64,000 nucleotides of DNA from a virus (IMGVR_UViG_3300017971_000002:62001-126000), one strand, 5' to 3'. Positions 24,228-32,435 are shown, numbered from the stretch's first letter. Made by a program: numbers and translations. Notes: generated from the letters alone by a model not told the origin.

Positions 24228-24585
24228 CTCCTGATCCACGTATGACCCCTCTTTTCTTACGGTCAAATAATTTTTCAACATTTTGTTTTGCGACCTCTTC
24301 AAGATCAAGATCAAGCTCCGTACACATATTAGATACATACCAGAGAACATCTCCTATTTCTTTGGACAAATCTTTTCTATGCTGGTCCGTGATGACCCCA
24401 AGATCATCACGGATTATCTTCTTGACCTTGCCCTGTATCTCACCGACTTCGCCAAGACCGTTTGCTACATAGGACAATGCGACTATTCGATATATGCTCT
24501 CCTTAAGTCCAGGATTTTTCTTCTCAAATCCTTTCATGTATATGGCGGTCTTTCGAGCTTCCTTTTGATATTCTTTAAAATCCAT
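24217..24585 (-). CDS. MazG-like nucleotide pyrophosphohydrolase
   Basis: 122 residues. The MazG metal-binding signature appears as NGLGEVGEIQGKVKKI and KEIGDVLWYVSNMC. Such all-alpha NTP pyrophosphatases hydrolyse dNTPs, modified nucleotides or possibly ppGpp, and are common in phages. It overlaps the late sigma gene by 11 bases at its start. Confidence 0.87.
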   Translation of the reverse strand: MDFKEYQKEARKTAIYMKGFEKKNPGLKESIYRIVALSYVANGLGEVGEIQGKVKKIIRDDLGVITDQHRKDLSKEIGDVLWYVSNMCTELDLDLEEVAKQNVEKLFDRKKRGVIRGSGDDR

Positions 24586-25036
24586 CTTCTATATCCTCAA
24601 TCGCTTGATTGTTTTGGACGTGCATATTTTCTATATATGAAAGTGGTTGAAATTTGTCCGAGTATTTGTTTTGCTTGTTTATATATTGAAGAAACGCATG
24701 ATGTGCAATTGTTGTGAAATAAGAAAATGGGTTTGTCTTACTTATATCATACCTATCAATATACTTACTCATATAAAACGTGGCATCAGATAACATCTCA
24801 CCTTTCCAATCTCGGGTGTAATTTATAAAGTTGGGTTTTGTAAGTATCCCTGTCCCTATCTTTACGAATATTTGACCAATTTCATTTTTGACCTTTGCTA
24901 CTCGATTTGCGATCATTCTAATCTCATCTGGAGACTTGGTCTTTTTAGCTTCTTTTAGTATTGTGTTTTCTATATTGTATTGTTTTAGTAATTCATAAAA
25001 TTCCTCATTATTTACATAGTGCTTACTCTTTGCCAT
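24575..25036 (-). CDS. Late sigma factor (gp55-like)
   Basis: 153 residues, shorter than T4 gp55. The core INYTRDWKGEMLSDATFY followed by KTNPFSYFTTIAHHAFLQYI corresponds to the T4 gp55 region that recognises the late -10 element. The many TATAAATA sites in this window fit that specificity. The C-terminus ends in an acidic IEDIEDGF and lacks the SLDFL-type clamp-binding tail of T4 gp55. The promoter-like element at 25068-25113 lies upstream. Confidence 0.85.
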   Translation of the reverse strand: MAKSKHYVNNEEFYELLKQYNIENTILKEAKKTKSPDEIRMIANRVAKVKNEIGQIFVKIGTGILTKPNFINYTRDWKGEMLSDATFYMSKYIDRYDISKTNPFSYFTTIAHHAFLQYINKQNKYSDKFQPLSYIENMHVQNNQAIEDIEDGF

Positions 25037-25067
25037 ATATCCTCCTCTGTTACAAAGGACATATATT

Positions 25068-25113
25068 AAATATAATAAACATGCTACAGATTGGGTCGCA
25101 TTTTTGGATTAAA
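25068..25113 (-). promoter_or_regulatory. Putative early/middle promoter (copy B) for the gp55 unit
   Basis: On the minus strand this is TTTAATCCAAAAAT (25100-25113), 25 bases, then TATATTT (25068-25074), 32 bases before the gp55 start. The upstream block and the spacing are identical to the copy at 5435-5480, while the intervening bases differ. That pattern points to selection rather than simple duplication. Confidence 0.65.
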
Positions 25114-25117
25114 CCCA

Positions 25118-26872
25118 TTAATCGGCCTCTTTGACTATGCTGGAGAAACCTCCGACCTTCTTTGCTACATATTTGTTATGAAAACTTAATTCAAGTGTTC
25201 TATGTGACATTATATATAAACAAAGGTTGGGATCTTGAAAGTACATATCTTTAATGGATTCCATGATCTTGTTTATCGCCTGAGCATCTGTACTTCCATC
25301 AAATATCTCATCAAATATAAGTACATTGGAACTCCAGTTACTAATAACCTTCGTTGTCTCTATGAATGATAAAAGAATGGCGATGTCAATCCTTTTCTTT
25401 TCACCTTCACTAAATGCGAGATATGGAATCTCCTGAAACTTTTCACCAAATACATATATCTTTTCCTCCATAAATTCATTGAAGGTAAGGGATATTGGTA
25501 AATCAAATGTTGTCAGATATTCGTTTATCTTTTGATTGAGTATCGGAATTAACTTGGCGAAGAAATGAGATTTTATTCCCTCCGTACCGAGTATGTTACA
25601 AATGGTCTCAAACATAGTAAGCTCTTTGGATAGCTCGGTTGTTTTCTTGAAGGTAGTTTTATACTCCTTCTTCTTAGACTCGTATAGTGCACGAATCTTG
25701 TCAATGTCAAATGTAAATTGTTTGGCTTCTGTCTGCACTCGGGTCTTTTTATAGTTCTCCATCTGCTCAGTATTCATTTTGAGTTTTTCATTCTCAATCT
25801 TTATTTGTTCCTTTATTGAATTGATCTTTTCTTCATTTCTCTTTTTAAGATCAATACTATCCTCGATGGATTTCTTTTCTTTTAATTTGAGAGCAAGAAC
25901 GCCCTCATCGTTTTTGACCCTTGCGGTTATTCTATTAATATGATCATCCTTGACCGTTCCGTCCTTCAGACTTGCTAAACACACGGGGCAACTATCGTTT
26001 GTCTCAAAGAACTTCAGATCCTTTTTACCCTTTCGTATTTTATACTCCAGTTTACCAATCTCCTCCGCGACTCTCTGTCTATCATTAGGTCCAAATTTGA
26101 ATTTCTTTTCATCAAAGAATTTCTCTGACTTTTGAAGTCTTTCGATTTTACTATTACCTTGTTTGATCTTATATTCAAGTGATTTTATATTCTTGTCTAT
26201 AAACTTTAATTCTTTTTCCTTGTCCTGTTGAAAATTCGCTTCAGTATATTCTATATCCTTGACTTGTTTACGAAGTTCAAGAATATTGGTCTCAAGCATT
26301 TTAATGGTCTTCTGTTGTATACCATAGTCACCTTTTACTCCAGACATATTCTGCTTAACGGTCTTTAACATCACTCCAAAGACTTTTATATTGAATATCG
26401 TTTCAACTATGTCCCGTTTCTCTTTTGCAGACAATGATAGAAAAGGCTTGTTTGCGTTTATGGCTAGTGAGATGATCTGCCTAAATAAGGTCACATCAAT
26501 CCCGAGTAATTTGTCGACCTCTTCTTGCGTCAATCTTTTTGTGGATAAAAGTTCAAGGGACTCTCCATTCTTCTGTATGTCGAATGAATATGGATTCAGG
26601 CATCTAGTGATCTGATATCTTTCATTCCTTATTGAGAATGTGACCTGTGTAAATAAACCACGCCTATTGGTTCGATTTATTATTTCCTTGATCCTGACCT
26701 TTCGATATGGAACTCCAAATAAACAGAAACATAAGGCTTCAAGAATGGATGATTTACCTTGGCCATTTTCTCCAGAGATAGAGTTTATCCCTTTTTTGAA
26801 ATCAAATGTGGTTAATGTATTTCCGTAAGAATTTACGTTTTTAAACCTGAGGGTATCGAATTTGATATACAT
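25118..26872 (-). CDS. Recombination ATPase subunit (gp46/Rad50-SbcC-like)
   Basis: 584 residues. Walker A SGENGQGKSS (~33-42), two coiled-coil arms around a CPVC zinc hook (295-298), the ABC signature FSEGEKKRIDIAILLSF near 500 and Walker B NVLIFDEIFDG are all present. It partners the gp47-like nuclease at 22310-23362. It is the most upstream minus-strand gene before the strand switch. Confidence 0.95.
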   Translation of the reverse strand: MYIKFDTLRFKNVNSYGNTLTTFDFKKGINSISGENGQGKSSILEALCFCLFGVPYRKVRIKEIINRTNRRGLFTQVTFSIRNERYQITRCLNPYSFDIQKNGESLELLSTKRLTQEEVDKLLGIDVTLFRQIISLAINANKPFLSLSAKEKRDIVETIFNIKVFGVMLKTVKQNMSGVKGDYGIQQKTIKMLETNILELRKQVKDIEYTEANFQQDKEKELKFIDKNIKSLEYKIKQGNSKIERLQKSEKFFDEKKFKFGPNDRQRVAEEIGKLEYKIRKGKKDLKFFETNDSCPVCLASLKDGTVKDDHINRITARVKNDEGVLALKLKEKKSIEDSIDLKKRNEEKINSIKEQIKIENEKLKMNTEQMENYKKTRVQTEAKQFTFDIDKIRALYESKKKEYKTTFKKTTELSKELTMFETICNILGTEGIKSHFFAKLIPILNQKINEYLTTFDLPISLTFNEFMEEKIYVFGEKFQEIPYLAFSEGEKKRIDIAILLSFIETTKVISNWSSNVLIFDEIFDGSTDAQAINKIMESIKDMYFQDPNLCLYIMSHRTLELSFHNKYVAKKVGGFSSIVKEAD

Positions 26873-26885
26873 AGATTTATTTAAA

Positions 26886-27012
26886 GTATAGGAGTCTCCC
26901 GGTGCTTCGCACCGGGAATCTATTCAATAAAATTAAAAATAAATAGAATGAATAAATTTTAAGCATAGTTCACCCTTTATATCATAAAGGGTTCCCTGAT
27001 GGAGTCCTATAC
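26886..27012. repeat. Multi-hairpin non-coding region at the strand switch
   Basis: An outer 8-bp pairing GTATAGGA (26886-26893) with TCCTATAC (27005-27012) encloses two perfect hairpins. The first is TCCCGGTGC/GCACCGGGA (26897-26917) with a three-base TTC loop. The second is ACCCTTTAT/ATAAAGGGT (26972-26992) with an ATC loop. They flank an AT-rich stretch. No U-tract follows either hairpin, so simple termination is unlikely. The location between divergent replication and late units suits an origin, a structured leader RNA or a divergent regulatory region. Confidence 0.6.
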
Positions 27013-27182
27013 AATACTGTTCTCCCTTTACATCATCATACTTTATATATAACAAAATGTTTCCTGGAGGGCTTCACGTTTTGGAACTATTTTAAGTTCG
27101 TCCAAAATTCTGTCCATGTAAGGTGGCGTCCTCGGTGGTAAGTTTGTTACATTATAAGTATATATACAACCAAGGAGACGCC
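27013..27182. other. Remainder of the divergent intergenic region
   Basis: The stretch holds a TATA-rich tract (around 27041-27053) and TTATAAGTATATATA upstream of uvsY, which resembles but does not equal the late promoter. GGCGTC (27125-27130) can pair with GACGCC (27177-27182), next to the uvsY ribosome site. A 24-codon minus-strand ORF starting at 27117 was seen but not called. No other gene is evident. Confidence 0.4.
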
Positions 27183-27593
27183 ATGGAAATAAAGACATTC
27201 AAAGCCCTAATGAAAAAGTTAGACTTGGAGCTAACCCTCACTGAGGAAAATCTCATCGAGAAATCTAAAAAACTTCCGATGCTCTATAACGAATATTTGG
27301 ATATATTTTCAAAGGAACTTAGAAGCCTGAAGAAATTGTCCGCGGATAAGCATAAGAAATTTGGGGAGCTATATAAACACTTCAAATACTTTGATAATCA
27401 CAATTGGGAGACCAAGGGTGAAATCGAGACTCAGATATTAGCGCATGATGAATATTATGCTTTGGTGGTTGAGTTTAATGAGCAGGAGACTATGGTCAAG
27501 CAACTGGAGATGGCGCTGGAAAATATCAAACGGACATCCTTCCAGATTAAAAACATCATAGAATATAAGAAGTTTGTGGAAGTAGGCTTCTAG
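27183..27593 (+). CDS. uvsY: Recombination mediator UvsY-like protein
   Basis: 136 residues, almost the length of T4 UvsY. The start at 27183 follows CAAGGAGACGCC; an in-frame GTG at 27123 has no ribosome site. PMLYNEYLDIFSKELRSL, a central NHNWETKGEIETQI and a C-terminal SFQIKNIIEYKKFVEVGF follow the UvsY pattern (LY-W...IK..FAIKHIQD..AFE.G). UvsY loads UvsX on gp32-coated DNA. It is the first plus-strand gene and lies near uvsW, as in T4. Confidence 0.78.
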   Translation: MEIKTFKALMKKLDLELTLTEENLIEKSKKLPMLYNEYLDIFSKELRSLKKLSADKHKKFGELYKHFKYFDNHNWETKGEIETQILAHDEYYALVVEFNEQETMVKQLEMALENIKRTSFQIKNIIEYKKFVEVGF

Positions 27594-27597
27594 GTTT

Positions 27598-27605
27598 TAT
27601 AAATA
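27598..27605 (+). promoter_or_regulatory. Late promoter TATAAATA
   Basis: A T4-type gp55-dependent late -10 element lies directly after the uvsY stop and 38 bases before the acidic protein start. It probably drives the small-protein cluster at 27643-29810. Confidence 0.75.
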
Positions 27606-27642
27606 CTTCAAATAATTTGTTCAACCTAACAGGAGGCATAAA

Positions 27643-27882
27643 ATGACAGTATTGGATAGATTAAACAAGTACCTCGAAGAGGATGAGTCCAAAGAAGAAC
27701 TCGAAGAAAAGAAGGTGAAGGAGCAGGAAGAGGAAGATAAAGAAAAGGAAGACAAGGAAAAGGATGACGAGGAAGAGTCCAAGGATAAGGACGATTCTGA
27801 GGATAAAGACGATAAAGAAGAAGATGACGAGGAAGAGAAGGACGAGAAGAAAAACGAAAAGAAAGATTGTAAGAAGAAATAA
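27643..27882 (+). CDS. Very acidic/basic low-complexity protein
   Basis: 79 residues, almost entirely Glu, Asp and Lys after an ordered N-terminus MTVLDRLNKYLEED. The first residues resemble the capsid-targeting leaders of the following genes (aromatic, then leucine, then glutamate). AACAGGAGGCATAAA is a strong ribosome site. It could be an internal head or core protein; no domain can be named. Confidence 0.7.
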   Translation: MTVLDRLNKYLEEDESKEELEEKKVKEQEEEDKEKEDKEKDDEEESKDKDDSEDKDDKEEDDEEEKDEKKNEKKDCKKK

Positions 27883-27934
27883 TCTTGCTCCTTTGTCATA
27901 TACATAACTATTTCAATCCTATGTAGAGGTTTCT

Positions 27935-28207
27935 ATGAGATTTCTGGATTACATCGGTGAGGCAAAGAGAGGTCCAAACTATTGGACTTTCTCTCTTTAT
28001 GGAAAGGGGAAAAAAGGTTTTCAAATGAAAACCAAAGTGATCGAACTTATTAAGAAACATGGTGGTAAGGTCGAGAACGATTTCCAGACAGGCGCTGGAC
28101 GATGGAACATAGAGGTCGAGATAGATAAGAAAAAAGTTCAACACGGTTCACCGCTTAATGATGCGTTAGTCTCTATGGGGGTTAGTATATCAAGCGGAAT
28201 CGGATAA
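27935..28207 (+). CDS. Predicted capsid-targeted small protein
   Basis: 90 residues. The N-terminus MRFLDYIGEAKRG has the pattern aromatic-x-x-[FY]-[IL]-x-E followed by a small residue, like T4 internal proteins (MKTYQEFIAEA) cut by protease gp21. The mature part has a KKHGGKVENDFQTGAGRWN stretch of unknown function. It lies behind the late promoter at 27598. Confidence 0.7.
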   Translation: MRFLDYIGEAKRGPNYWTFSLYGKGKKGFQMKTKVIELIKKHGGKVENDFQTGAGRWNIEVEIDKKKVQHGSPLNDALVSMGVSISSGIG

Positions 28208-28216
28208 GAGGTACAT

Positions 28217-28588
28217 ATGTCAGATTTAACAAAAGATGCCAGAACATGGATGAATGAGAAGCCAACTGAATTCATCAAAGAGGCAGACGCTTCTGGGTTT
28301 GATAAGATGGCTCGGAAGAACTTCAAGGAGGCCGATACATTGATGAAAAATGTTTCAAAGGTGTTATCTACTCTCAAGAAGGAATGGAATACAAATAAAC
28401 AGTCTGGAACATTACTACGACTCACCCAGGTTCTCAATAGCCTCCGAGATATAAACAGATATACTAAGGGTGATTATTATTCCTCTCCAGAGGCGAAGGC
28501 ATTTGTTAAGTCTTTCGTTCAGGGTGGCGCCAAAAAAGGTGCGTCTGAGGAAGAGAAGGCATTTATCAAATCATTTGTGAGGAAATAA
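28217..28588 (+). CDS. Hypothetical late small protein
   Basis: 123 residues, helical, with two related segments near the C-terminus (EAKAFVKSFV and EKAFIKSFV). An internal PTEFIKEADAS at ~16-26 offers an I-x-E cleavage-like site. AAGAGGTACAT precedes the ATG. Function unknown. Confidence 0.65.
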   Translation: MSDLTKDARTWMNEKPTEFIKEADASGFDKMARKNFKEADTLMKNVSKVLSTLKKEWNTNKQSGTLLRLTQVLNSLRDINRYTKGDYYSSPEAKAFVKSFVQGGAKKGASEEEKAFIKSFVRK

Positions 28589-28589
28589 C

Positions 28590-28802
28590 ATGAAGGAATT
28601 TATAGATAGATTCATACCAAAGATTCCTAAAGAGGAAGTCATACTTGAGACCACGTTCACCAAGCAACATTTCCAGGCGATGGCCAAGGCGATAAAGGAC
28701 GCCAAGACCAAAGAGGAGATGGCAAAGATGATGATCGATATATTTGCGAAGGCGAACCCAAGATTTGATGAGGAAAGATTCAAGAAAGCTGCGGGGTTAT
28801 AA
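28590..28802 (+). CDS. Hypothetical late small protein
   Basis: 70 residues starting MKEFIDRFIPKIPK. The AMAKAIKDAKTKEEMAKMM helix continues the theme of small, lysine-rich late proteins. It begins one base after the previous stop and its own stop overlaps the next ATG. Confidence 0.65.
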   Translation: MKEFIDRFIPKIPKEEVILETTFTKQHFQAMAKAIKDAKTKEEMAKMMIDIFAKANPRFDEERFKKAAGL

Positions 28803-28984
28803 TGGGTCGATTCAAAACTTTTTTAAATGAAAGAAAAGTCAAGAAAGGCATTCAACACAAACAGAAACCAACGGTGTTTGTTCAGGATGTGAATATGCTC
28901 CTTGCAGATGGAGAGGTCGCAACGATTGAGATAACAAAAGTTAGTGATAAAAATTGGACATATCAAATCAATAAAAAAGTATGA
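28802..28984 (+). CDS. Predicted capsid-targeted small protein
   Basis: 60 residues. MGRFKTFLNERK resembles the targeting leader (aromatic, lysine, F-L-x-E). The remaining residues form a short beta-type domain. The ATG overlaps the upstream stop by one base. Confidence 0.6.
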   Translation: MGRFKTFLNERKVKKGIQHKQKPTVFVQDVNMLLADGEVATIEITKVSDKNWTYQINKKV

Positions 28985-29181
28985 AGTTTACAGACTACGT
29001 TACAGAGGGAGTATTCAAGAAGGTCTTTGTCTTGATATTCCAAAGAGGGAGCAACAAGGCGCTTCCTTTTGGTGTATACTATTCAAAGCAGAAAGCTGAA
29101 CAAGCAAGAAAAGATGCTGCTGATTTTACAGGAGATAAGATAACTGACTTCAGAGTAGAGGAGTCCGATATAAAAGGATAG
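28981..29181 (+). CDS. Predicted capsid-targeted small protein
   Basis: 66 residues. The leader MKFTDYVTEGVF has a V-x-E/G site. The mature part, FVLIFQRGSNKALPFGVYYS, looks like a small compact domain of unknown role. It overlaps the upstream stop by four bases. Confidence 0.62.
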   Translation: MKFTDYVTEGVFKKVFVLIFQRGSNKALPFGVYYSKQKAEQARKDAADFTGDKITDFRVEESDIKG

Positions 29182-29185
29182 TCAT

Positions 29186-29491
29186 ATGAACTGGAAAGAA
29201 TATCTTAAAGAAGAACTGAAAGGTAAGATACCTCACACTAAAAATACTCCGATGGATGAATTGAAGGTACAGATTTGGAATATATTCGGAACAGAAACGG
29301 ATAAAAGATGGGGAAACGATCTGAACTTTTCAAAGAAGAACAGAATCGAGATCAAGGGTAAAAATAATAACACAACTTCAATTGAAATAATGTTAGATAG
29401 ATACATAGGAAAACCTTTTCATAAGAAACTTAAGGAACGAGGATTTAAGGTCAAAAGAACTTCGGAAAAGATTATTATAGAAAAAGGATAA
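29186..29491 (+). CDS. Predicted capsid-targeted small protein
   Basis: 101 residues. MNWKEYLKEELKG aligns residue by residue with the T4 internal-protein leader (TYQEFIAE): aromatic, Lys/Gln, Glu, aromatic, Leu/Ile, any, Glu. The mature domain is basic. A near-identical leader occurs in the next gene. Confidence 0.7.
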   Translation: MNWKEYLKEELKGKIPHTKNTPMDELKVQIWNIFGTETDKRWGNDLNFSKKNRIEIKGKNNNTTSIEIMLDRYIGKPFHKKLKERGFKVKRTSEKIIIEKG

Positions 29492-29516
29492 TTTTGGAAA
29501 ATGAAAGGAAGAAATT

Positions 29517-29810
29517 ATGAACTGGAAAGAATATATTAGTGAGGAATTTATAAATGAGGATATAATTCCTCTTGAGGTCAAGGATCTTGAACCCGATCTA
29601 AAAAAGTTTTTCACAAGATTTAAGAGTTCTGTTTTGAGAATAAACTGGATAACCCAAAATAAAAAGATGAATATTGCTCTTGATGCTTCACTTGGAAAAG
29701 GAAGTACATTTTACCCCAAAGATTTGAAACAGATAGCGAAGTTTTCAAATCTAGAATGGATGGGCTTTGATTCCTCAACAAACACTATAAGATTTGTTTT
29801 TAAAAAGTGA
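29517..29810 (+). CDS. Predicted capsid-targeted small protein
   Basis: 97 residues. The leader MNWKEYISEEFIN is almost the same as in the previous gene, but the mature parts differ. AAAGGAAGAAATT precedes the ATG. It ends overlapping the GTG start of the amidohydrolase gene. Confidence 0.7.
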   Translation: MNWKEYISEEFINEDIIPLEVKDLEPDLKKFFTRFKSSVLRINWITQNKKMNIALDASLGKGSTFYPKDLKQIAKFSNLEWMGFDSSTNTIRFVFKK

Positions 29811-30874
29811 TCTACAACTGTCATACACATACATTCTTGGACATTGATATACCAGATAAGTTGCTACCAGCTTACCTTGTAAAAATATTACGCACCAAGC
29901 CGGGCAATAAGTTGATCACTGGGTTTCTTAGTGGGCTTATTCCTTTCACTGATAAAGACCTTCTTCATAGATATGCGACATTCGCACGTACTTGCGATCT
30001 TGGATCCCAGAAAAAGATATTTGAAAAATTAATCAAGTTTTATCCAAAGGGAACAAAATTCATAATACTTCCTATGGATATGGAACATATGGGAGCGGGC
30101 GATGTTCCCAGAGAATATTCCGACCAGATACATGAACTAAAGTTACTTAGAAAACAATATCCAGAACAGGTTATACCGTTCTTTCATGTTGATCCCAGAC
30201 GAACTGGAGTTCTAAGTGAGTTTATGTTTGCGGTAGAACGACATGATTTTCGTGGAGTAAAGCTATACCCACCTTTAGGATATTACCCATATGATAAGAG
30301 ATTGTATCCAATATATCAAATTTGTGAGAATAAAAATCTACCTATACTTGCGCATTGTAGTCCATATAATCCGATCCATTTCAAGGGCAAGAAGAAAGAA
30401 CTAAAGAAATTATTAAGAGATGGAAATTCTAATGTAAAGATTAAGGGTAAGAACAGAAAAGAACTTTGTTCTATGTTCACCAACCCTCTTAACTATCTTC
30501 GGGTGATTAAGGATTTTCCGAAACTAAGAATTTGTTTTGGTCATTTTGGTTCTGCATATATGTGGGATAAGTATCTCGATGATCCCGGAATGAAGGGAAA
30601 CTGGTATCGGATAATAAAGGATTTGATCAAAAGACATGATAATTTTTATACCGATATATCTTTCACATTAAGCGACAGACGATTCTTTCCTTTATTGAAT
30701 AATATTTTAAATGATAAGAAGGTAAGGGATAAGGTGTTGTTTGGTTCGGACTATTATATGGTAGAGATGGAGTCAGACGAGAAAAGATATGGAGTTGAAC
30801 TCCGTTCGTTTATAGGTGAAAAGAAATTCAAAGCAATCGCTACAGACAACCCAAAGAGATTTCTAGGCGAGTAA
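29807..30874 (+). CDS. Amidohydrolase-superfamily metal hydrolase
   Basis: 355 residues with a GTG start overlapping the previous stop. NCHTHTF (4-10) is the HxH metal motif. GVKLYPPLGYYPYD, LPILAHCSPYNP, CFGHFGS and VLFGSDYYM give the remaining His/Asp ligands of the amidohydrolase_2/TIM-barrel family (decarboxylases and hydrolases). No substrate can be read from the sequence. It is the only metabolic-looking enzyme inside the late cluster and has no capsid-targeting leader. Confidence 0.82.
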   Translation: MIYNCHTHTFLDIDIPDKLLPAYLVKILRTKPGNKLITGFLSGLIPFTDKDLLHRYATFARTCDLGSQKKIFEKLIKFYPKGTKFIILPMDMEHMGAGDVPREYSDQIHELKLLRKQYPEQVIPFFHVDPRRTGVLSEFMFAVERHDFRGVKLYPPLGYYPYDKRLYPIYQICENKNLPILAHCSPYNPIHFKGKKKELKKLLRDGNSNVKIKGKNRKELCSMFTNPLNYLRVIKDFPKLRICFGHFGSAYMWDKYLDDPGMKGNWYRIIKDLIKRHDNFYTDISFTLSDRRFFPLLNNILNDKKVRDKVLFGSDYYMVEMESDEKRYGVELRSFIGEKKFKAIATDNPKRFLGE

Positions 30875-30882
30875 TTTTAAAG

Positions 30883-30890
30883 TATAAATA
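30883..30890 (+). promoter_or_regulatory. Late promoter TATAAATA
   Basis: The element sits between the amidohydrolase stop and the uvsW ATG at 30918, spaced for transcription of uvsW. Confidence 0.75.
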
Positions 30891-30917
30891 TCCTTATAGT
30901 TTGTAAGGGTTGAAGAT

Positions 30918-32411
30918 ATGAATGAAATTTTAATTGAAAAAGTGAATCAGGTATATGTACGGGTCAGGTGCCATCTTGATCAGGAATTGGAGCTAAAATC
31001 TTTCCTCAGCTGCCATGTTCCGAATTATATGTATCATCCAAAATTTAGAGCAAAGATTTGGGACGGCAAAGTCTCATTCTTTAATATGCAGAATAAGCTG
31101 CTACCTGTTGGGTTGCTCCCAGACTTCCATAGATTCTGTAAGCAATTTGGTTACAAATATCGTTTCGATTTCGATACATCGGAACTATGTAATGATGTGA
31201 CCATAGAACAAGTGGAGTCATTCGCTAATGGGCTTATGGAAAATACTAGGTACGACCCATACGACTATCAGATCGAGGCGGTTACCAATTCTATAAGGAA
31301 CAAGCGGGGCGTAATTCTTTCCCCCACTGGTAGCGGCAAATCATTGACCATATACATGACAATACGATTACTTCTTGCTCAAGATCCAGATAGAAAAATC
31401 ATTCTTATCGTTCCGACCACATCTCTTGTTGAGCAGATGTATTCGGACTTTCAGGATTATGGATGGTTGAATATTGACTATAAGGTGACTAAATTATATT
31501 CTGGACTAAAGCCAGATTTTAGAAAGAGTGTACTCATAACAACGTGGCAGTCGATACATCGTAAGCAGAAGATTTTCTTTCAAAAGTACGGAGTGTTGAT
31601 GGTTGATGAGACACATCAGGCGAAGGCGCTTTCAATTCAATCCATATCAAAGAAATGCACTGAGGCGGAATATCGTTTTGGATACACGGGTACATTACCA
31701 ACAAATCGCTCCGACTTGTTTAATATACATGGATATCTTGGACCTGTTATTTTCAAACAGATATCCAAAGAGCTAATAGATCGTGGTATACTTTCAAAGA
31801 TTAAAATTGTAAACGTCCTACTGAAGTTTCCAGAGTCCGTTATCCAGAAAAACCGGAACCGCCCGTATAATGAGGAAGAGGACACAATTATAAATCATGT
31901 TGGGCGTAATAAGATATTTGATTTAATATTCAATAATATTCCAGACGGCCAAAACTCTCTGGTGTTATGTAGAAAGATCGAACATTTAAAAATGATTCAG
32001 GAACATCTTGAGCATGTACTTCCTGACAAGTATATGATCGTGAATATATATGGAAAGACGAAACCCGAGGAGCGTGAAGCGATTCGCCATCTCATGGAGA
32101 AGGAGTCGAATATGATCCTTGTGGGGACATATGCTACGATGAGCACCGGAGTAAATATTAGAAAGATGCACAATGTATTCTTTGCGAGTAGTTATAAGTC
32201 CAAGATAAAAGTTCTTCAAGCGATAGGTCGTGGATTGAGAACTCATTCAAGTAAAGAAAAGGTTATAATTTGGGATTTTGTTGATGATTTGACTTGGAAG
32301 AAGCGAACTGGTAACATTGGACATAATCATACATACAAGCACTATCTTGAGAGATTGAAGTATTATGAGGAGCAGGGATTTACATTTTACAATCGAAAAT
32401 TCCAAATATAA
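30918..32411 (+). CDS. uvsW: UvsW-like SF2 helicase
   Basis: 497 residues. An N-terminal domain (1-110) with KFRAKIWDGKVSFFN precedes the helicase core: Walker A SPTGSGKS (135-142), DETH (230-233), YTGTLP, and a second RecA domain with motif VI QAIGRGLRTH. This is the T4 UvsW architecture. UvsW unwinds branched DNA and RNA-DNA hybrids and shifts replication from origin-driven to recombination-driven mode late in infection, consistent with its late promoter. Confidence 0.92.
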   Translation: MNEILIEKVNQVYVRVRCHLDQELELKSFLSCHVPNYMYHPKFRAKIWDGKVSFFNMQNKLLPVGLLPDFHRFCKQFGYKYRFDFDTSELCNDVTIEQVESFANGLMENTRYDPYDYQIEAVTNSIRNKRGVILSPTGSGKSLTIYMTIRLLLAQDPDRKIILIVPTTSLVEQMYSDFQDYGWLNIDYKVTKLYSGLKPDFRKSVLITTWQSIHRKQKIFFQKYGVLMVDETHQAKALSIQSISKKCTEAEYRFGYTGTLPTNRSDLFNIHGYLGPVIFKQISKELIDRGILSKIKIVNVLLKFPESVIQKNRNRPYNEEEDTIINHVGRNKIFDLIFNNIPDGQNSLVLCRKIEHLKMIQEHLEHVLPDKYMIVNIYGKTKPEEREAIRHLMEKESNMILVGTYATMSTGVNIRKMHNVFFASSYKSKIKVLQAIGRGLRTHSSKEKVIIWDFVDDLTWKKRTGNIGHNHTYKHYLERLKYYEEQGFTFYNRKFQI

Positions 32412-32435
32412 AAGACCCCCTTTATGGGGGTCTTT
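32411..32435. terminator. Bidirectional terminator between convergent genes
   Basis: A perfect 10-bp stem AAAGACCCCC/GGGGGTCTTT has a five-base TTTAT loop. It starts at the uvsW stop and lies 21 bases beyond the stop of the minus-strand gene at 32456, so it can end transcripts from both sides. Confidence 0.85.

Noticed and set aside
24228-24350. N-terminal extension of the ORF at 23937-24227
   Set aside because: It would overlap the MazG-like gene by over 130 bases and has no ribosome site, so the shorter form is preferred.
26897-26917. GC-rich hairpin as a terminator
   Set aside because: No U-run follows on either strand, and it lies before the gp46 start rather than after a gene.
27043-27117. 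24-codon minus-strand ORF (start at 27117) in the divergent gap
   Set aside because: It is very short, its possible GAGG box is too far from the ATG, and it overlaps a region better explained as regulatory.
27621-27905. Serine-rich minus-strand ORF of 94 residues
   Set aside because: It is the antisense of the Glu/Asp/Lys-rich plus-strand gene; serine runs are its direct mirror product.
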